In this document: piece after piece, positions 22,480 to 33,830 of the stretch
How the letters are laid out: every line of letters begins with the position of its first letter
How positions within the stretch are numbered: the stretch's first letter is position 1
Source: Linnemannia hyalina
Lineage: Eukaryota > Mortierellomycota > Mortierellomycetes > Mortierellales > Mortierellaceae
DNA: 64,000 nucleotides
NCBI GenBank assembly: GCA_019671135.1
Contig: JAHRHY010000008.1
Coordinates: forward strand, 1,612,001 to 1,676,000
Direction of reading: 5' to 3'
The notes under the pieces: generated by a model
What the model was told of the DNA's origin: nothing
The model's database searches: none
The model's input: the letters and a program-made list of their open reading frames with translations, nothing else
Made by a program: the position numbers and the translations under genes

Positions 22480-25400
22480 ATGCAGTACCATTCTCAGTCC
22501 AGCGTGAGAAAGAGACTCGACTACTACTATCGGGCCGTCAATGCTGTCATTCTTAACAGACAAAACCCAACAACGGGTCTGATCCCTGCCTCTGTCGCTG
22601 TTACTACACATGGAGACTATCGCGACGCATGGGTTCGGTAAGTAAAAAAGTGTGAGAGAGTGTGTGAATTTTATTTTGTTGGCTAGTGCGTTCGTTCGGA
22701 GGGAAGGTTAGAGAAAGCCAATTTTGAGTGGGGCAGCGACGAGCACGGAATGCATTTTGCGTGTATGCGTGTAATGAATGGCACAAATGATGCGAAGGCT
22801 AACTGATGTTGCATGACATGTTCTACATGGTAGCGATAATGTGTACTCGATTATGGCTGTCTTTGGCCTGGCTCTAGCCTACCGCCGCGTGGATGACGAC
22901 GAGGGTCGCGCTTGTAAGTTGATCTAGACTGGACTTTTCACATATTGGAGTACAAGAGGGAGGGAGGGCTGTTCAAGTTTGGCATCTAACTCTAGTCGAT
23001 CCTTGAAGAGGAAGTTTCGGGTGATGGATGATAACTTGATATGATAGCGACAAGGTTCTGTTGCCCATTCGCATTTCACAATGACACACACATACGCACA
23101 CGGTACAATTGAAGGTGGGAAACGTTCAATTATTGTATCCCCTTCTCGTTCTCTCCTTTGGAACAAGGTTGAGGGATCCAAAGGGCAATTGAGTGGTGTT
23201 GATGAGGAAGAAGTAGGAGGGGGAAAAGAACAAAAGCTGGTGAAATTGAAGGCCTGGCTGTCGTCATTGCCTCCTTGACCTTTTTTTCTAGACCTGACGT
23301 ACACATGCATGTTTTTGCGATGATGTACGTTTTGCGTGTGCGTGTTTGCGAACAAGGGAACATAAACCGAGGATGGTTGTTATTCCCTTCGAAACTGACA
23401 ATTGTCAACGGGATACAAAGAAGAGTGAGAAAAGGGATTTGCGAAACTGTTGGGGAGGAAGGGAAGGTCACTATCTTGATTGGATTATTTATTTTAATAT
23501 GGCGCTGCTTCTTACTTGTATACGACTTATTCACAGATGAACTCGAGCATTCTGTGGTCAAGCTGATGCGTGGACTCCTCTTCTGTATGATGCGCCAGGC
23601 ACCCAAGATCGAGCAGTTCAAGAAGACTCAGGGTTTGAACGACTGTCTGCACGCGAAATACAACACCGCCACAGGAGACACCGTAGTAGGAGATTCCGAG
23701 TGGGGACACTTGCAGATCGATGCCACGTCCATCTTCCTCCTCGCCTTGGCTCAAATGACCGCTTCTGGAATACTGATCGTCTACACTACAGACGAGGTCG
23801 ACTTTATCCAGAACTTGGTCTTCTACATCGAGCGTGCCTATCGTACTCCCGATTATGGTATTTGGGAGCGTGGAAACAAGATCAACCATGGTGAGCCCGA
23901 GCTGAACTCTTCCTCGATCGGTATGGCCGTCGCTGCCCTCCAGGCCATCAACGGTATCAATCTCTTTGGCTCTCGAGGTGGACCCAGTTCGGTAAGTGTT
24001 TGTCTGGATGCCTATAGTCGTATTTGAATTGAAAGTAGATCCCATTTCTAACAGTGCCTTTCACTAATAGGTCATTCATGTGCTGCCTGACGAGATCACA
24101 CGCAACTACACCACCCTGCATTCTGCACTTCCCAGAGAATCCAACTCGAAGGAAATTGACGCCGCTTTGCTCTCGGTCATTGGATTCCCTGCGTTTGCTG
24201 TCGGAGACGCCAAGCTGGTGAAGAAGACGAGGGATGAGATCATAGAGAAGCTGGGAGGCAAATATGGATGCAAGCGTTTCCTGCGTGATGGTCATCAGAC
24301 TGTACTTGAGAACAACAGCCGCCTCCACTACGACGCCCACGAACTCAAGATCTTTGAGGATATCGAGTGTGAGTGGCCCCTGTTTTTCACATATTTCATC
24401 CTAGATGGTCTCTTCAGCGACAACGAGCATCAAGTTGAGGAGTACCGCGCCAAGCTGGAGCCCCTGATCATTGACTCTGCCACCTTGATCGACTTTGGTC
24501 AGTTCATCCCTGACTCGATGTCCGAGAGTGATGATGGGCGTGGTCTTAAGACTCCCACCTCTCCAAGTTTCGGCACCCCAGGCAGCATCCACAGCGAGAG
24601 CAAGCTGCCAGAGCACATTCCTCTCATCCCAGAGTTGTACTATGTACCTCATCATCTGGTCGAGGCCGAGAAGAAGAACAACCACTCCCAAGCCCGCATG
24701 GCCAACGACAACCTCCCCTTGGTCTGGGCCAACTCCCTTCACACCCTCGGCAACTTGATTTATGAGAACCTTCTCAGCGTCGCTGAGATCGATCCCCTCG
24801 GCAGACGATTCAACGCTCGCAAGACCCAGTCGAGCGATACCGTCGTCCAAGTCGTCCTATTGGCCGAGGATACCAACCTGCAGAGCATGTTGAGCATGTA
24901 CGGACTCGAGACCCAGACCATGGAGCAAGTCCACCCTATCACCGTCAGTCACCCTCAAGGTCTCAAGGAGGTCTACAGTGCCCTCGGAAGGAACGCCAAG
25001 TTGGGACTATCTGGTCGACCCAAGCGTCCTGTTGGATCTCTCGGAACCTCGCGTCTGTACCGTGTCCAGGGTCATCTCTATGCGTTCACACCTCACTTCA
25101 TGGACAACGAAGAGTTTTACCTCACTAGTGACAACGACTATCTGATCTCAATCTTTGAACAGGAGCTCGCCTTTGTCCGTCAGTACTGGGAGTACCCTGG
25201 TAGACCTACTATGGTTGTCCTCCTCACCCACGCTATGCTTGGCGGTCTCTCCAAGTCCCGTGCATTCTCCTCACAGAACGATGCCGAGGCTCAACGTCTG
25301 ACCACCTGGAGGAAGACTTCCCTTGGCTCCAACCCTCAAAAGGACAACAAGCGTAACCTTCTCAACTTCTTCATGACTCTCCGAAGCGGTGTTGTCAACA

Positions 25401-28306
25401 ATGTCCGCGTGCGTCTCGGAAGACTAAGCGAGATGGTCAACACCTCCTGTATCGAGTCTCTCGATTTTTTGGTCACCAAGAAGGATATCGACTGGCTGGG
25501 TATTCTCCGCGGTGCTGCTGATCGTCGCAAGGGTCGCAACGCCAGGAAGCTAGGACTCAATGAGAAGCAGACCCAGGCAGCCACGCCTGGAGGACCTGGC
25601 AACAGGACACCTGGAAACCACCGCTGGTCTATGCGTCGTCAGTCCTCGACCTTTGGAACTGGATTCTCTCTTGCTTCGCTAACCACGCCTGCCGTTAACA
25701 CCGAGCTCGATAGTGACAACTACTTCGGATCGCATACTCGCGCCCCTTCCGAAGGGTTTGCCATTTCTTCTCACATTGCAGCTGCTGAACCCTCGGAACC
25801 CTATTCGTCTGGAAAGCGTCACAAGAAGAAGGCCTTCAAACTCAAGGACCACGAAGAGCCCAGGACGAGTCGCAAAGGTAGCGGTGCTGGATTGGGTGTC
25901 TGGACCCCAGACCTCAACACGTTGGAGATCTCTGAGGCACCCACTGGCGATGCTACCTCATTGGAGAATGACGACGATGATGATTCGGACGAGAGCTCGC
26001 CTGACGGCAACATGGACAGCTTGGGTTTGACTCTAGGCGACCCATCGAGCATGGAGGCAGCGCAGAACATGCTGTCTATCTCTGTCAACCTCTATGACCA
26101 AATCGGTAGGCTCTTTTTTTCTGGTGAACCAAATGTTCAAAGAACTTATTTTGAGTCAAGAATATTAATTAAGCTTTTTATTTATTACCGGACATAGATC
26201 TGTTGCAATACTTGCTTTCGTGCCAAGGTGCAGACTACTTTGTCAACAACCTGGATGTCACGGTCCAGACTTTGTTGGAAGAGGTCTACTTCAAGTCGCT
26301 TCAGCTCAAGCTTTGGTCGATCGTTCGCCAGGCAGCTGGATTACTCAACAAAGTCGTCAACTCGCTCACGATCAACATCACCGACTTGGTCATTCGCCAG
26401 AAGCAGATCACCATCGGATCAGGAGAGACCGAGCACTTTATTACCACCCCCCTTGGACCCGATGTCCTCAGCCAGATGATCTACGACGGCAACTTTGACG
26501 ATGTTCGCGAAGGCCCTGTCGTCCAAGAGGTCTTGATCTACCTGGGCTCGTTCATTAGAGCTGACCCAGAGATGTTTGAGGGTATCATGCGTCTACGGAC
26601 TCATTTCTTGATCATTGCGCTTCGTGAGGAGATCTCGCGCCTCAACAGCTGTGATGAGACGGATGCTGTCGAGCATTTGATGCAGCTCTCGCCTTTTGAG
26701 CTCAAGTCTCTTCTCGGTACCGTTTTGTCGGGTCCCACACTGAGCGCCAACGCTACCAACACGTTGCTCCGCAACCAATCCATCTCTGGTCGCCTGAGCC
26801 CCACAATGTCGGGTCGTCGTCCCTTGAACAGCGGTGGCTCCATTGCTGAGGGTGGCGATTTTGCTATGGGCATTGCCTCGTCTGGGCCATCGATCTCTAT
26901 TGGCGCAGTCGAGCTCCCCAACATGGGCAAGGGCTCCAGCACCGTCAACATCAAAGTCCAGTCTGGCGGTTACCATTCTGGAAGCTTCTCCAAGATCCTG
27001 ATCAACGAAAGCACCATGTCGGTGTCTTCTCGTGGAATCAACATGGTCGCAATCGACCCCGTCCAGGGCGTCTTGATCGAGTCGGTCACGTTCGATACAC
27101 ATATCTCGGAGGACGAGAGCGATGACTTGGCCCGGTTGGTCGATTGGTTGCAGCCTGGCATGATTGTCATCTGCAGCTCTAAGGATGATTGCTTTGAACA
27201 TCTGACTAGCGCTGCAAGGCTTGCGCTGAAGCAGCTTGGAAGTGAGCTCATTGGGGAGATCAAGTACCGCGACTCTTGGTGCATGATTGGCGAGAAAGGT
27301 ACGTTTGTGTATTTTGAGTATTTTGTCTTCTACTTTTATTCGTTTCTCCTTCTATCACTATTGTTGCACAAGAGCGCATCGCCCTTGCTAACTTCGCGAT
27401 TCATGCTGACATTTATCACCATATATGTGAATATCTCTCTACATAGGTGCTGAACCCGGCACTGCGATTGAAGCACACAAGACGTTCATGGATGGCCCAA
27501 CAGCAGCCATCGAGAAGACAATCGACCTGAATCAGTACAAGGCCAAGGCCAACGTCCAGGACTCCTTCCCATCCCCTTCAGCGATCGCTGCGTTCGTCCC
27601 CAACTCTTCAGGTCGCTGGCTGCGGCGCCGCAAGAACGATGGATCTCTCAACCGTGTCCCAGACAAGTTCTACCCTCGTGTATGGCGTATCCTCTCCCGA
27701 TCTGCCGGATTCCGCATCGGATCGAACGTCCTCCCTCGCGACCCCATTGTGTCTGAGAAGACGCCCGAGGAGTTCAACTTTGCGCTTGCGGTCGAGAACT
27801 TCTTGGGAGTTATCCTGGACCCTGCCGAGCGTCAGATTGCGGTGGAGACATTGATAGTGATTGCCAAGATTGAGGACCGGAACCCCGGAATGGAGGTGCA
27901 GCCTGAGGAAATTGATTTGCCGATTATTATGCGGGAGGCGATGAATAAGTTCTGGGTCAAGTGGGTTGTTAATGGGCCAGGTGGGCGCGGACAGGGTATT
28001 CCTGGAGGAGTTCCTGGATCTTCTTCTTCGTCAGCAGCAACAACCGCGACAACAACAACACCTTCATCATCGTCGATTACTCCAGCTGGTCCTCCTTCGT
28101 CGAAGGGAAGTATTCCTGTGGCGACAGTTGGCAGCAGCGCAGCGAGACCGGCGGCGGCGTCTTTTGGTGAGGTTGGGTTTGAGCACCATGAGCACCTTGC
28201 GCGTCGCATGTTCTACGATCTGCCGCAGGAGGGTAAGGAGGGCACGTTTGCCTATCTTGCCCGGGCCGCGCTAAAGTTGTTGCCATACTCCATTGACCTT
28301 GAGTAG
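22480..28306 (+). CDS. phosphorylase b kinase alpha/beta-type regulatory subunit
   Basis: Six exons (22480-22637, 22834-22913, 23537-23991, 24071-26105, 26198-27298, 27447-28306) give 1562 residues, longer than human PHKA (about 1235) and PHKB (about 1093). The N-terminal GH15-like (glucoamylase-fold) domain shows [58 protein letters not shown] and [10 protein letters not shown], all PHK signatures; later blocks include [10 protein letters not shown] and [14 protein letters not shown]. The C-terminal domain has EREEISRL-type and FELKSLLG motifs. Ser/Thr-rich and acidic inserts (about residues 355-375 and 790-890) account for the extra length. There is no C-terminal CaaX box, so no farnesylation as in PHKA. 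In animals the subunit restrains the PhK catalytic subunit in glycogen breakdown; the partner here is unknown. The upstream in-frame ATG at 22255 is hydrophobic leader sequence, so I start at MQYHSQS. Confidence 0.9.
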
Positions 28307-28654
28307 AGATACCGGTAGTTTTCTTTGGAGTGAGGAGGTGTATAGGAAAGGGAAGACAAGAAAAAGGAATAAAAACAAACCATCTGCATGCACATTGGCA
28401 AGTGTTGCAGGTATTTTCTTGATCGTACATGCTGCGGTATGAAGGAAAAATGAGGTCGCGAAAAATCGCGTTATTTTCAACCTGTACATGTATGCATGTA
28501 GCGCTTCATTCCTTTCCTTCGTCACACGTTCTCTGTACTCCTTGGAACAATGTTGTCTGCCGGATTACTTCGTGCGCAAGGAGTCCGTACTCTCTCCGGG
28601 TCTCACCTCAGACATCTCCATTCTCAGGCAAGCATTTCTCAGTTCAGTCGCTTT

Positions 28655-28725
28655 CATTTATAATCGCATTCATAATCGCATTCATTCATAATCGCACTCA
28701 TTTATAATCGCATTCATTTATACAA
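28655..28725. repeat. short imperfect tandem repeat, ATAATCGCATTCATT unit
   Basis: Four imperfect copies of a 14-18 bp AT-rich unit (core TAATCGCATTCAT) lie between the PhK-subunit gene and the Crinkler-like pseudogene. Function unknown. Confidence 0.75.
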
Positions 28726-28777
28726 ATTCATTTGCATGAAGTTCCCATGAGACTAATTCCTTGGCTGCGCCTAATAG

Positions 28778-31694
28778 CTCCAGTCGCGCAAGCTCACAGT
28801 TCTTTGCGCGATCGAAGGCACCGGAGAGCCTTTTCAGGTGGATATTGAAGAAAAGCGATAAAATTTCCGATATCCAGAGGAAGATCAAAGCGGAGTCGAT
28901 TCACCCCCTCCCTCCTGCCAACACCCTCTCGCTGTACAAAGCCCTCAAAGAAGTAGGATGGCACACAGAGCCATGCGTCACTGTCGGAGCGAAAGACGAG
29001 ATTAAGGCCACTAGCTCTCTGCGTGGCATGTTTGTGGAAACGAACACCGTTCAAGTGATTGTCCGACCTTTAAGTAATACCTTGTTACCATGCTTGTCTT
29101 TTTTAGTTTCGGAACAATATTAAGCATACATTTTGCTAACTAACCACGTCGTCTTTCTAGGTTTCGTGCGCAGCCCGCTAAATGTCGTCCAATACAACAG
29201 TCGCTCCGGGGACCTTGTCTGGAATCAGGACACGTTCAAAAGCTTTCCTGACCATGATGTAAACGATTTCAAAACACTGCGTCAAACCCCGGACCTCTGT
29301 TTCTTTGACAAAACCGCCTTCATCTTGGCCCTCGAGTCCCTCCCGGGATCAGTTCGTGTCTTCCTTCGTCCCCGCAGGTCGGGAAAGTCGCTCGGATTGA
29401 GCACATTGGCACACTTCCATGGTCGTGAACACCTTCCAGACTATGAACCCCTCTTTGAGGTAAGTGATATTTTTGACTTGTTTACCGATCGTAGTTATTT
29501 GCTCAAAGTGTTATCTCGCATGCCTATTGAACCCCACCTGTCCTTGCTTGTAGGATTTTGCCATCCACGAGCACGTGAAAAAGGAGCGTCTGAATCCAGG
29601 GCGCTACTTTGTCCTGCGGTTTGATTTCTCTACAGTCCATCGATCTCGGGACCAAGAGAGGCCGAGGACAGCTTGAACCTGATGTTGAACGAGTCGATTG
29701 CAGAGTTCTACCGGACTTATGAACCATATCTCCGAATGTCGGTCGATTATCTCATTGAGAAATACATCAAGGACGATGCCACGTCAAGTATGAGAGCATG
29801 CGTGAATCTTGTGCATAGGATACTCACCAGAGTCAAGAGTCCCGAGGACCCCCTTTCAATGATCAAGGGAGTATGTGCAGATGGAGATATCTCCGTTTTT
29901 TGTGATCGCAAGCTCCTTATGACAACAACTAACTGACTATCTTATCACTGTTAGATTTACCTTATGGTGGACGAATATGACAGCTACATCAATAAGTGCC
30001 TTGTCCCCATCGATAGTGTTCAATGGAAACCGCCACGACAGGACGACACAGACAGCCTGCTGAAGGGATTCTGGGCGTGTGTGAAGAGTGGGCTGGGCTA
30101 TCGCAAGATCGCCAAGTGCTATATGACAGGTGTCTTGCCGCAATCTTTTGCGGACAACACGTCTGGATTCAACGTGGCTCGATATGTATCCTGGGAACCA
30201 GAGCTCGCGGGGTTTTGTGGGTTGACGGAAGCGGATGTCGCTGCTGCGCTGGCACTGAAGAGTGTCTGCGATTCCACTGCCGAAGCAGAGAAGCATTTGA
30301 AGATCATGAGGGATCATTATAACGACTTCAATTTCGTTCCTGACGGACAGGGGTCTTTGACATATAACACAAACACATGCCTCGAGTACTTGCAGGTGAG
30401 ATTCTTTCACGGCATGTAGAAGTGAACTTCAGCACTTGATACCAACGTCTACTCACATACATGCCACTTTATCTGCAATTTATGATTGTGTTTATAGAAC
30501 CTCGAGATAGGAAAGCCGATGAAGGATCCTCTCTCATTCACCAACTCTGAGGCCTCGGAAGTATCACTGCGGCTACTTGCGGCATCGCCAGTGGCGACGC
30601 AGTTGTTAGAGGACGGACTCCTCAGCGAAAGCGAGCAAGGTAAGAATGTGGAAGAAAGAGTGATCCCTTATGACAGAATCGTGCAAGCATTTACTCTCGC
30701 AAGCCTGGTAATGCTCGAGATAACTCTCAAATTGCTGTTGCTGTTGTTTTCATGCTTCTATTCATTCAGTAAATAACCCCGTTTTTATTTTTATCCTTGT
30801 GTACTGCAGTCTGGTGAGCTTGCCAGAAGCAGGGCGGCGTGGTTGTCGTACATGGTACACATTGGTGGACTGATGTTTTGTGTCGGCAAGAAAGCAATAC
30901 GGATTCCAAGCTTGGTGGTTGCAGCGCGACTTGGGAGCGCTATTCTACACAGGCATCAAGCAACTCTGGAGGATGTGAATGGCGCGTTTAGGCTACTCAT
31001 CGACGACGGAAACATCGACAGAATCCTCGGACTATACGCCCGCGGTATGCAGGAACACGATGTCGGAACTCATGATTTCCAAAAGGAAGAGGATCACTGT
31101 AGCTCCTTGCGTTTCACCCTACTGGGTAATATCCACCCGTCCCTTCGGAAGGTCGTCGTCGAGACGACCATTACCAAGGTATGAACGATTAATATTATTT
31201 CGTGATATCCCTGGTATGAGTGTTCTTTAGAGTAGTAACAATTGCTTTCTCAATTTCCGCAATAGCCCTCGGGAACGCCAGGCCGAATCGACATGTTGGT
31301 ATCCGTTCCGTTGCGAAAGCAGCTGTTGGTTCTCGAATGGAAGTCCATCCAAATCGACTATATCAAGATTGGATCTGGAACACAGTCGGAAAGGGCCAAT
31401 GCCCTCGCGGAGATTCGCGATGCCAATGAGATCTTGGATCTGAAGTTCAGGAGTGACAAATTTCGAACTGATCAGACCATCAAGAAATGGGTTCTAGATA
31501 GACCTAAAGTTGGTAAGGGGTGTTCCCCCGAGCAACAGCTTCGGGAGTACGCGCAGAGCCCAGAGATTGAGAGGTGGAAAAAGGACGGCTATACGATCAC
31601 GCCGATTCTTCTTGTTGTGGTTGGATCTCGCCACGTACTTTTGTGGAATTTTGATGGCGATAAGCTCGACTCGTCTCCGCGACTCGCCGCGTGA
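28778..31694 (+). pseudogene. Crinkler-like gene: ubiquitin-like header, P-loop ATPase and PD-(D/E)xK nuclease, frameshifted
   Basis: The segments show the Crinkler (CR) architecture described for oomycetes and fungi. A header domain (KLTVLCAIEG, ISDIQRKIKAE, TLSLYKALKE) runs from 28778 to 29073. A P-loop ATPase of the AAA-ATPase_like type follows, with Walker A RPRRSGKSLGLSTL near 29370-29400, a Walker B-like YLMVDEYDSYIN at about 29958-29993 and CYMTGVLPQ. A C-terminal PD-(D/E)xK-type nuclease has GRIDML and VLEWKSIQ at about 31280-31365. Introns with good splice signs separate segments 29161-29459, 29554-29870, 29955-30395, 30498-30707, 30810-31178 and 31266-31694. It looks dead: no start codon precedes the header, the frame shifts in an A-rich run near 28850-28860, and it shifts again near 29660 ahead of a TGA. 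The later exons remain open, so decay is recent, or the two shifts are sequence errors. Confidence 0.8.
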
Positions 31695-31703
31695 ACAACA
31701 CCC

Positions 31704-32055
31704 GTAACAACAACGACAACAACAGCTCTTTGTAGCAACAACAACAGTAACAGCTCTTTGTAATAACAACAATAACGACAAGAACAACGGCAACAACAGC
31801 TCTTGTAACAGCAACACCAGCAACAGCTCTTTGTAACAACAGCAACACCAGCAACAGCTCTTTGTAACAACAGCAACACCAGCAACAGCTCTTTGTAACA
31901 ACAACAACAGCAACAGCTCTTTGTAACAACAACAACAGCAACAGCTCTTTGTAACAACAACAACAGCAACAGCTCTTTGTAACAACAACAACAGCAACAG
32001 CTCTTTGTAACAACAACAACAGCAACAGCTCTTTGTAATAACAAGAGCAATGACA
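31704..32055. repeat. minisatellite, 28 bp and 31 bp units with AGCTCTTTGT core
   Basis: About eleven copies of AGCTCTTTGT are separated by CAACAA/CAGCAA sequence. The middle units are 31 bp apart (cores at about 31825, 31856 and 31887) and the distal ones 28 bp apart and nearly perfect, suggesting recent expansion. It begins about ten bases after the stop codon of the Crinkler-like gene. Unit lengths are not multiples of three, so the Cys/Leu/Val-rich ORFs crossing it on the minus strand are artefacts. Confidence 0.9.
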
Positions 32056-32222
32056 ACAACACTCTGTGACAAAACATGATCGACTCGGATAGCCAAAGGA
32101 TAGCAGTTCGCTATGATTTACACTGTCTGGAGGCAACGCCTTTCAAGAACAGAATAAAAAATTGCGATATCACAAGAGCTTATTTCTACATGTGGTAAAT
32201 TTAGGAACGGCACGAAAATCAG

Positions 32223-32810
32223 TCAGTCATCTTGTGAGAATGAATCTGTGATTGATCTACTGATAACCACTTTCACCTTCTTTGAACGCTTCGAGGTCTG
32301 CAGCTCCTCAGCTGTTCGCTTGTATCCCTTCAGTTTGTCGAGGAACCTGAAGCGTCGATGAGGGCAGATTTGTAGAAAATTGTGTTCATTGATGTTGAAG
32401 CTGAAGGCCCTCCAGTGCGGGCTCTGGGTCAAGTCAGACAATCTGAAATTTGACAGGATAATACTGATAGACTCCAGTAAGACAAAAGTGCTTTCAGCTC
32501 TTTGCCCATCGTGAGTTGCATGGCTTGGCTACTGACTGTTGCGAGCGCTTTCTAGACGTCACTGCCATCGAGAACCAGCCGTAATTTCTGGATAAAGTAG
32601 GGGTAAATGTTATCATTGATCCTGACATAAAATACAATGTCAGGTCCGGAGACATGGGGAGCAGAGAAGTAGAACGGAGAGATATCCCGATCATCTTGTT
32701 TGCATCTGTTTTTGACGTGTGCTTTCATGGAGTATTTTGTATTGTATGAGATGGCGAGTTTTGATTCCTGTATTCCTGGATTCCTATTCGCTGTATCCAA
32801 CTATCGTCAT
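32223..32810 (-). pseudogene. relic of a repetitive Mortierella-type protein often linked to Crinkler/transposon genes
   Basis: The minus strand reads FYFSAPHVSGPDIVFYVRIN followed by IYPYFIQKLRLVLDGSDV, an in-frame TAG at about 32556, KALATVSSQAMQ, and after a gap FLQICPHRRFRFLDKLKGYK and KRSKKVK at the end. From memory this pattern (GPDIVFxVRI, FVQLKLR, EKALxTVSS, FLDKLKGYKR) belongs to a multicopy family in Mortierella genomes with a nuclease-like domain. The stop and frame changes mark it as dead. Family naming is recollection, not a search. Confidence 0.55.
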
Positions 32811-32859
32811 ATTACTGGCAAGTGCGTTAAATGAGCTCCACTCGATCAAGTACATACTA

Positions 32860-33830
32860 CCACCCGAGGAGAAGCCGCCTTCTCGACTAACAACCACCGT
32901 TGGTAGGACGGATTATTATTCGACGAAAATCAGTAATATCGTTTTGACTAAGCGGAATATAGCCCAGCTCTGAGGTTGCAATCCCAAGAGTATCATTCCT
33001 TGTCATTGACCTGGGCCAAGCGTTTGTAATCGGAGCGAGTGCGATTCTACTTCTTCGCAGGCAGCCGAATGTCGAACAAGGACAAGAATCTGGCACCACT
33101 ACCATGGAGTTATCGCTGTTGGCGTTGAAGCAGCAAAGGAGGATGAAGAGGCTGAAGAATCTTTTCCCAAGTTCTTCAATCTGGCTGTCAAGCAGAAGGC
33201 GCTCTACCAGTCTACTTCAAGCACAGACAATGGTTGGAGTATAGCAAAGACCAAGCAGTTGAGGGGAGAGCTTCCATGAGCCATATCGAGGCCAGTTTAA
33301 CTCCTTACCATGGCCCACAGGCGAGAATCGGCAACTACACACGGAGAGAGCAGGAAGTGGTAGCCGATCTCGATTCGTCCAGTTGCAACGTGGTCCTGAG
33401 GAAGCACACTTTGGAACGCTAGAATGGCCCGAGCAAAGGAGCGCATATTAATTGCAGACCGTTTCTCTTGTCGGATCATCGACTGGGATCAAGAGGGAGG
33501 AGGATAGCAAGGTCGTTATTGGCTTGGGTCTTGGTTTCAAGATCAGGTAATCTTTGCATGAGTTCTTTCCACTCGTGTTTTTTTTTCCAATTGTTTGCTC
33601 TTGCCGTTAGAAGAGATACCCTTATTTTCAGGCCCGATATCTTGTTGTCGGGGTCAGTGAGTGCAACAAGAAACGCCCGACTTGTGGAGAGCTCATTGGC
33701 CAAGTTGACCTCCGCTGACTTTACTGCGCAAAGTGTCAAAAGTATATGCACCGCGACATCATGACTGGCCACAACATCTGAACTGCCATCTGAGGACACC
33801 TGCTCGAGCAACAGTTGGCCACTCTACTTC
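32860..33830 (+). pseudogene. relic of a Fanzor/TnpB-like (IS605 OrfB-type) RNA-guided nuclease
   Basis: Scattered plus-strand pieces keep the order of a TnpB-like protein. DYYSTKISNIVLTKRNIAQL lies at about 32910-32970. A RuvC-I-like VIDLGQAFVIGASAI has its Asp codon at 33008-33010. FFNLAVKQKALYQ is near 33175, YHGPQARIGNYTRREQEV near 33310 and SKVVIGLGLGFKI near 33505. The zinc-ribbon and RuvC-III end comprises PTCGELIGQVDLR, a TGA at 33716-33718, LYCAKCQKYMHRDIMTGHNI (Asp codon 33755-33757), another TGA at 33779-33781, and GHLLEQQ. The CxxC-HRD-N arrangement matches the TnpB zinc finger and third catalytic Asp. Several stops and frameshifts, and loss of one zinc-ribbon Cys (KKRPTC), show it is inactive. 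Assignment is by pattern memory. Confidence 0.62.

Noticed and set aside
31494..32136. Long minus-strand ORFs rich in Cys, Leu and Val in all three frames
   Set aside because: They are translations of the minisatellite and of the antisense strand of the Crinkler-like last exon.
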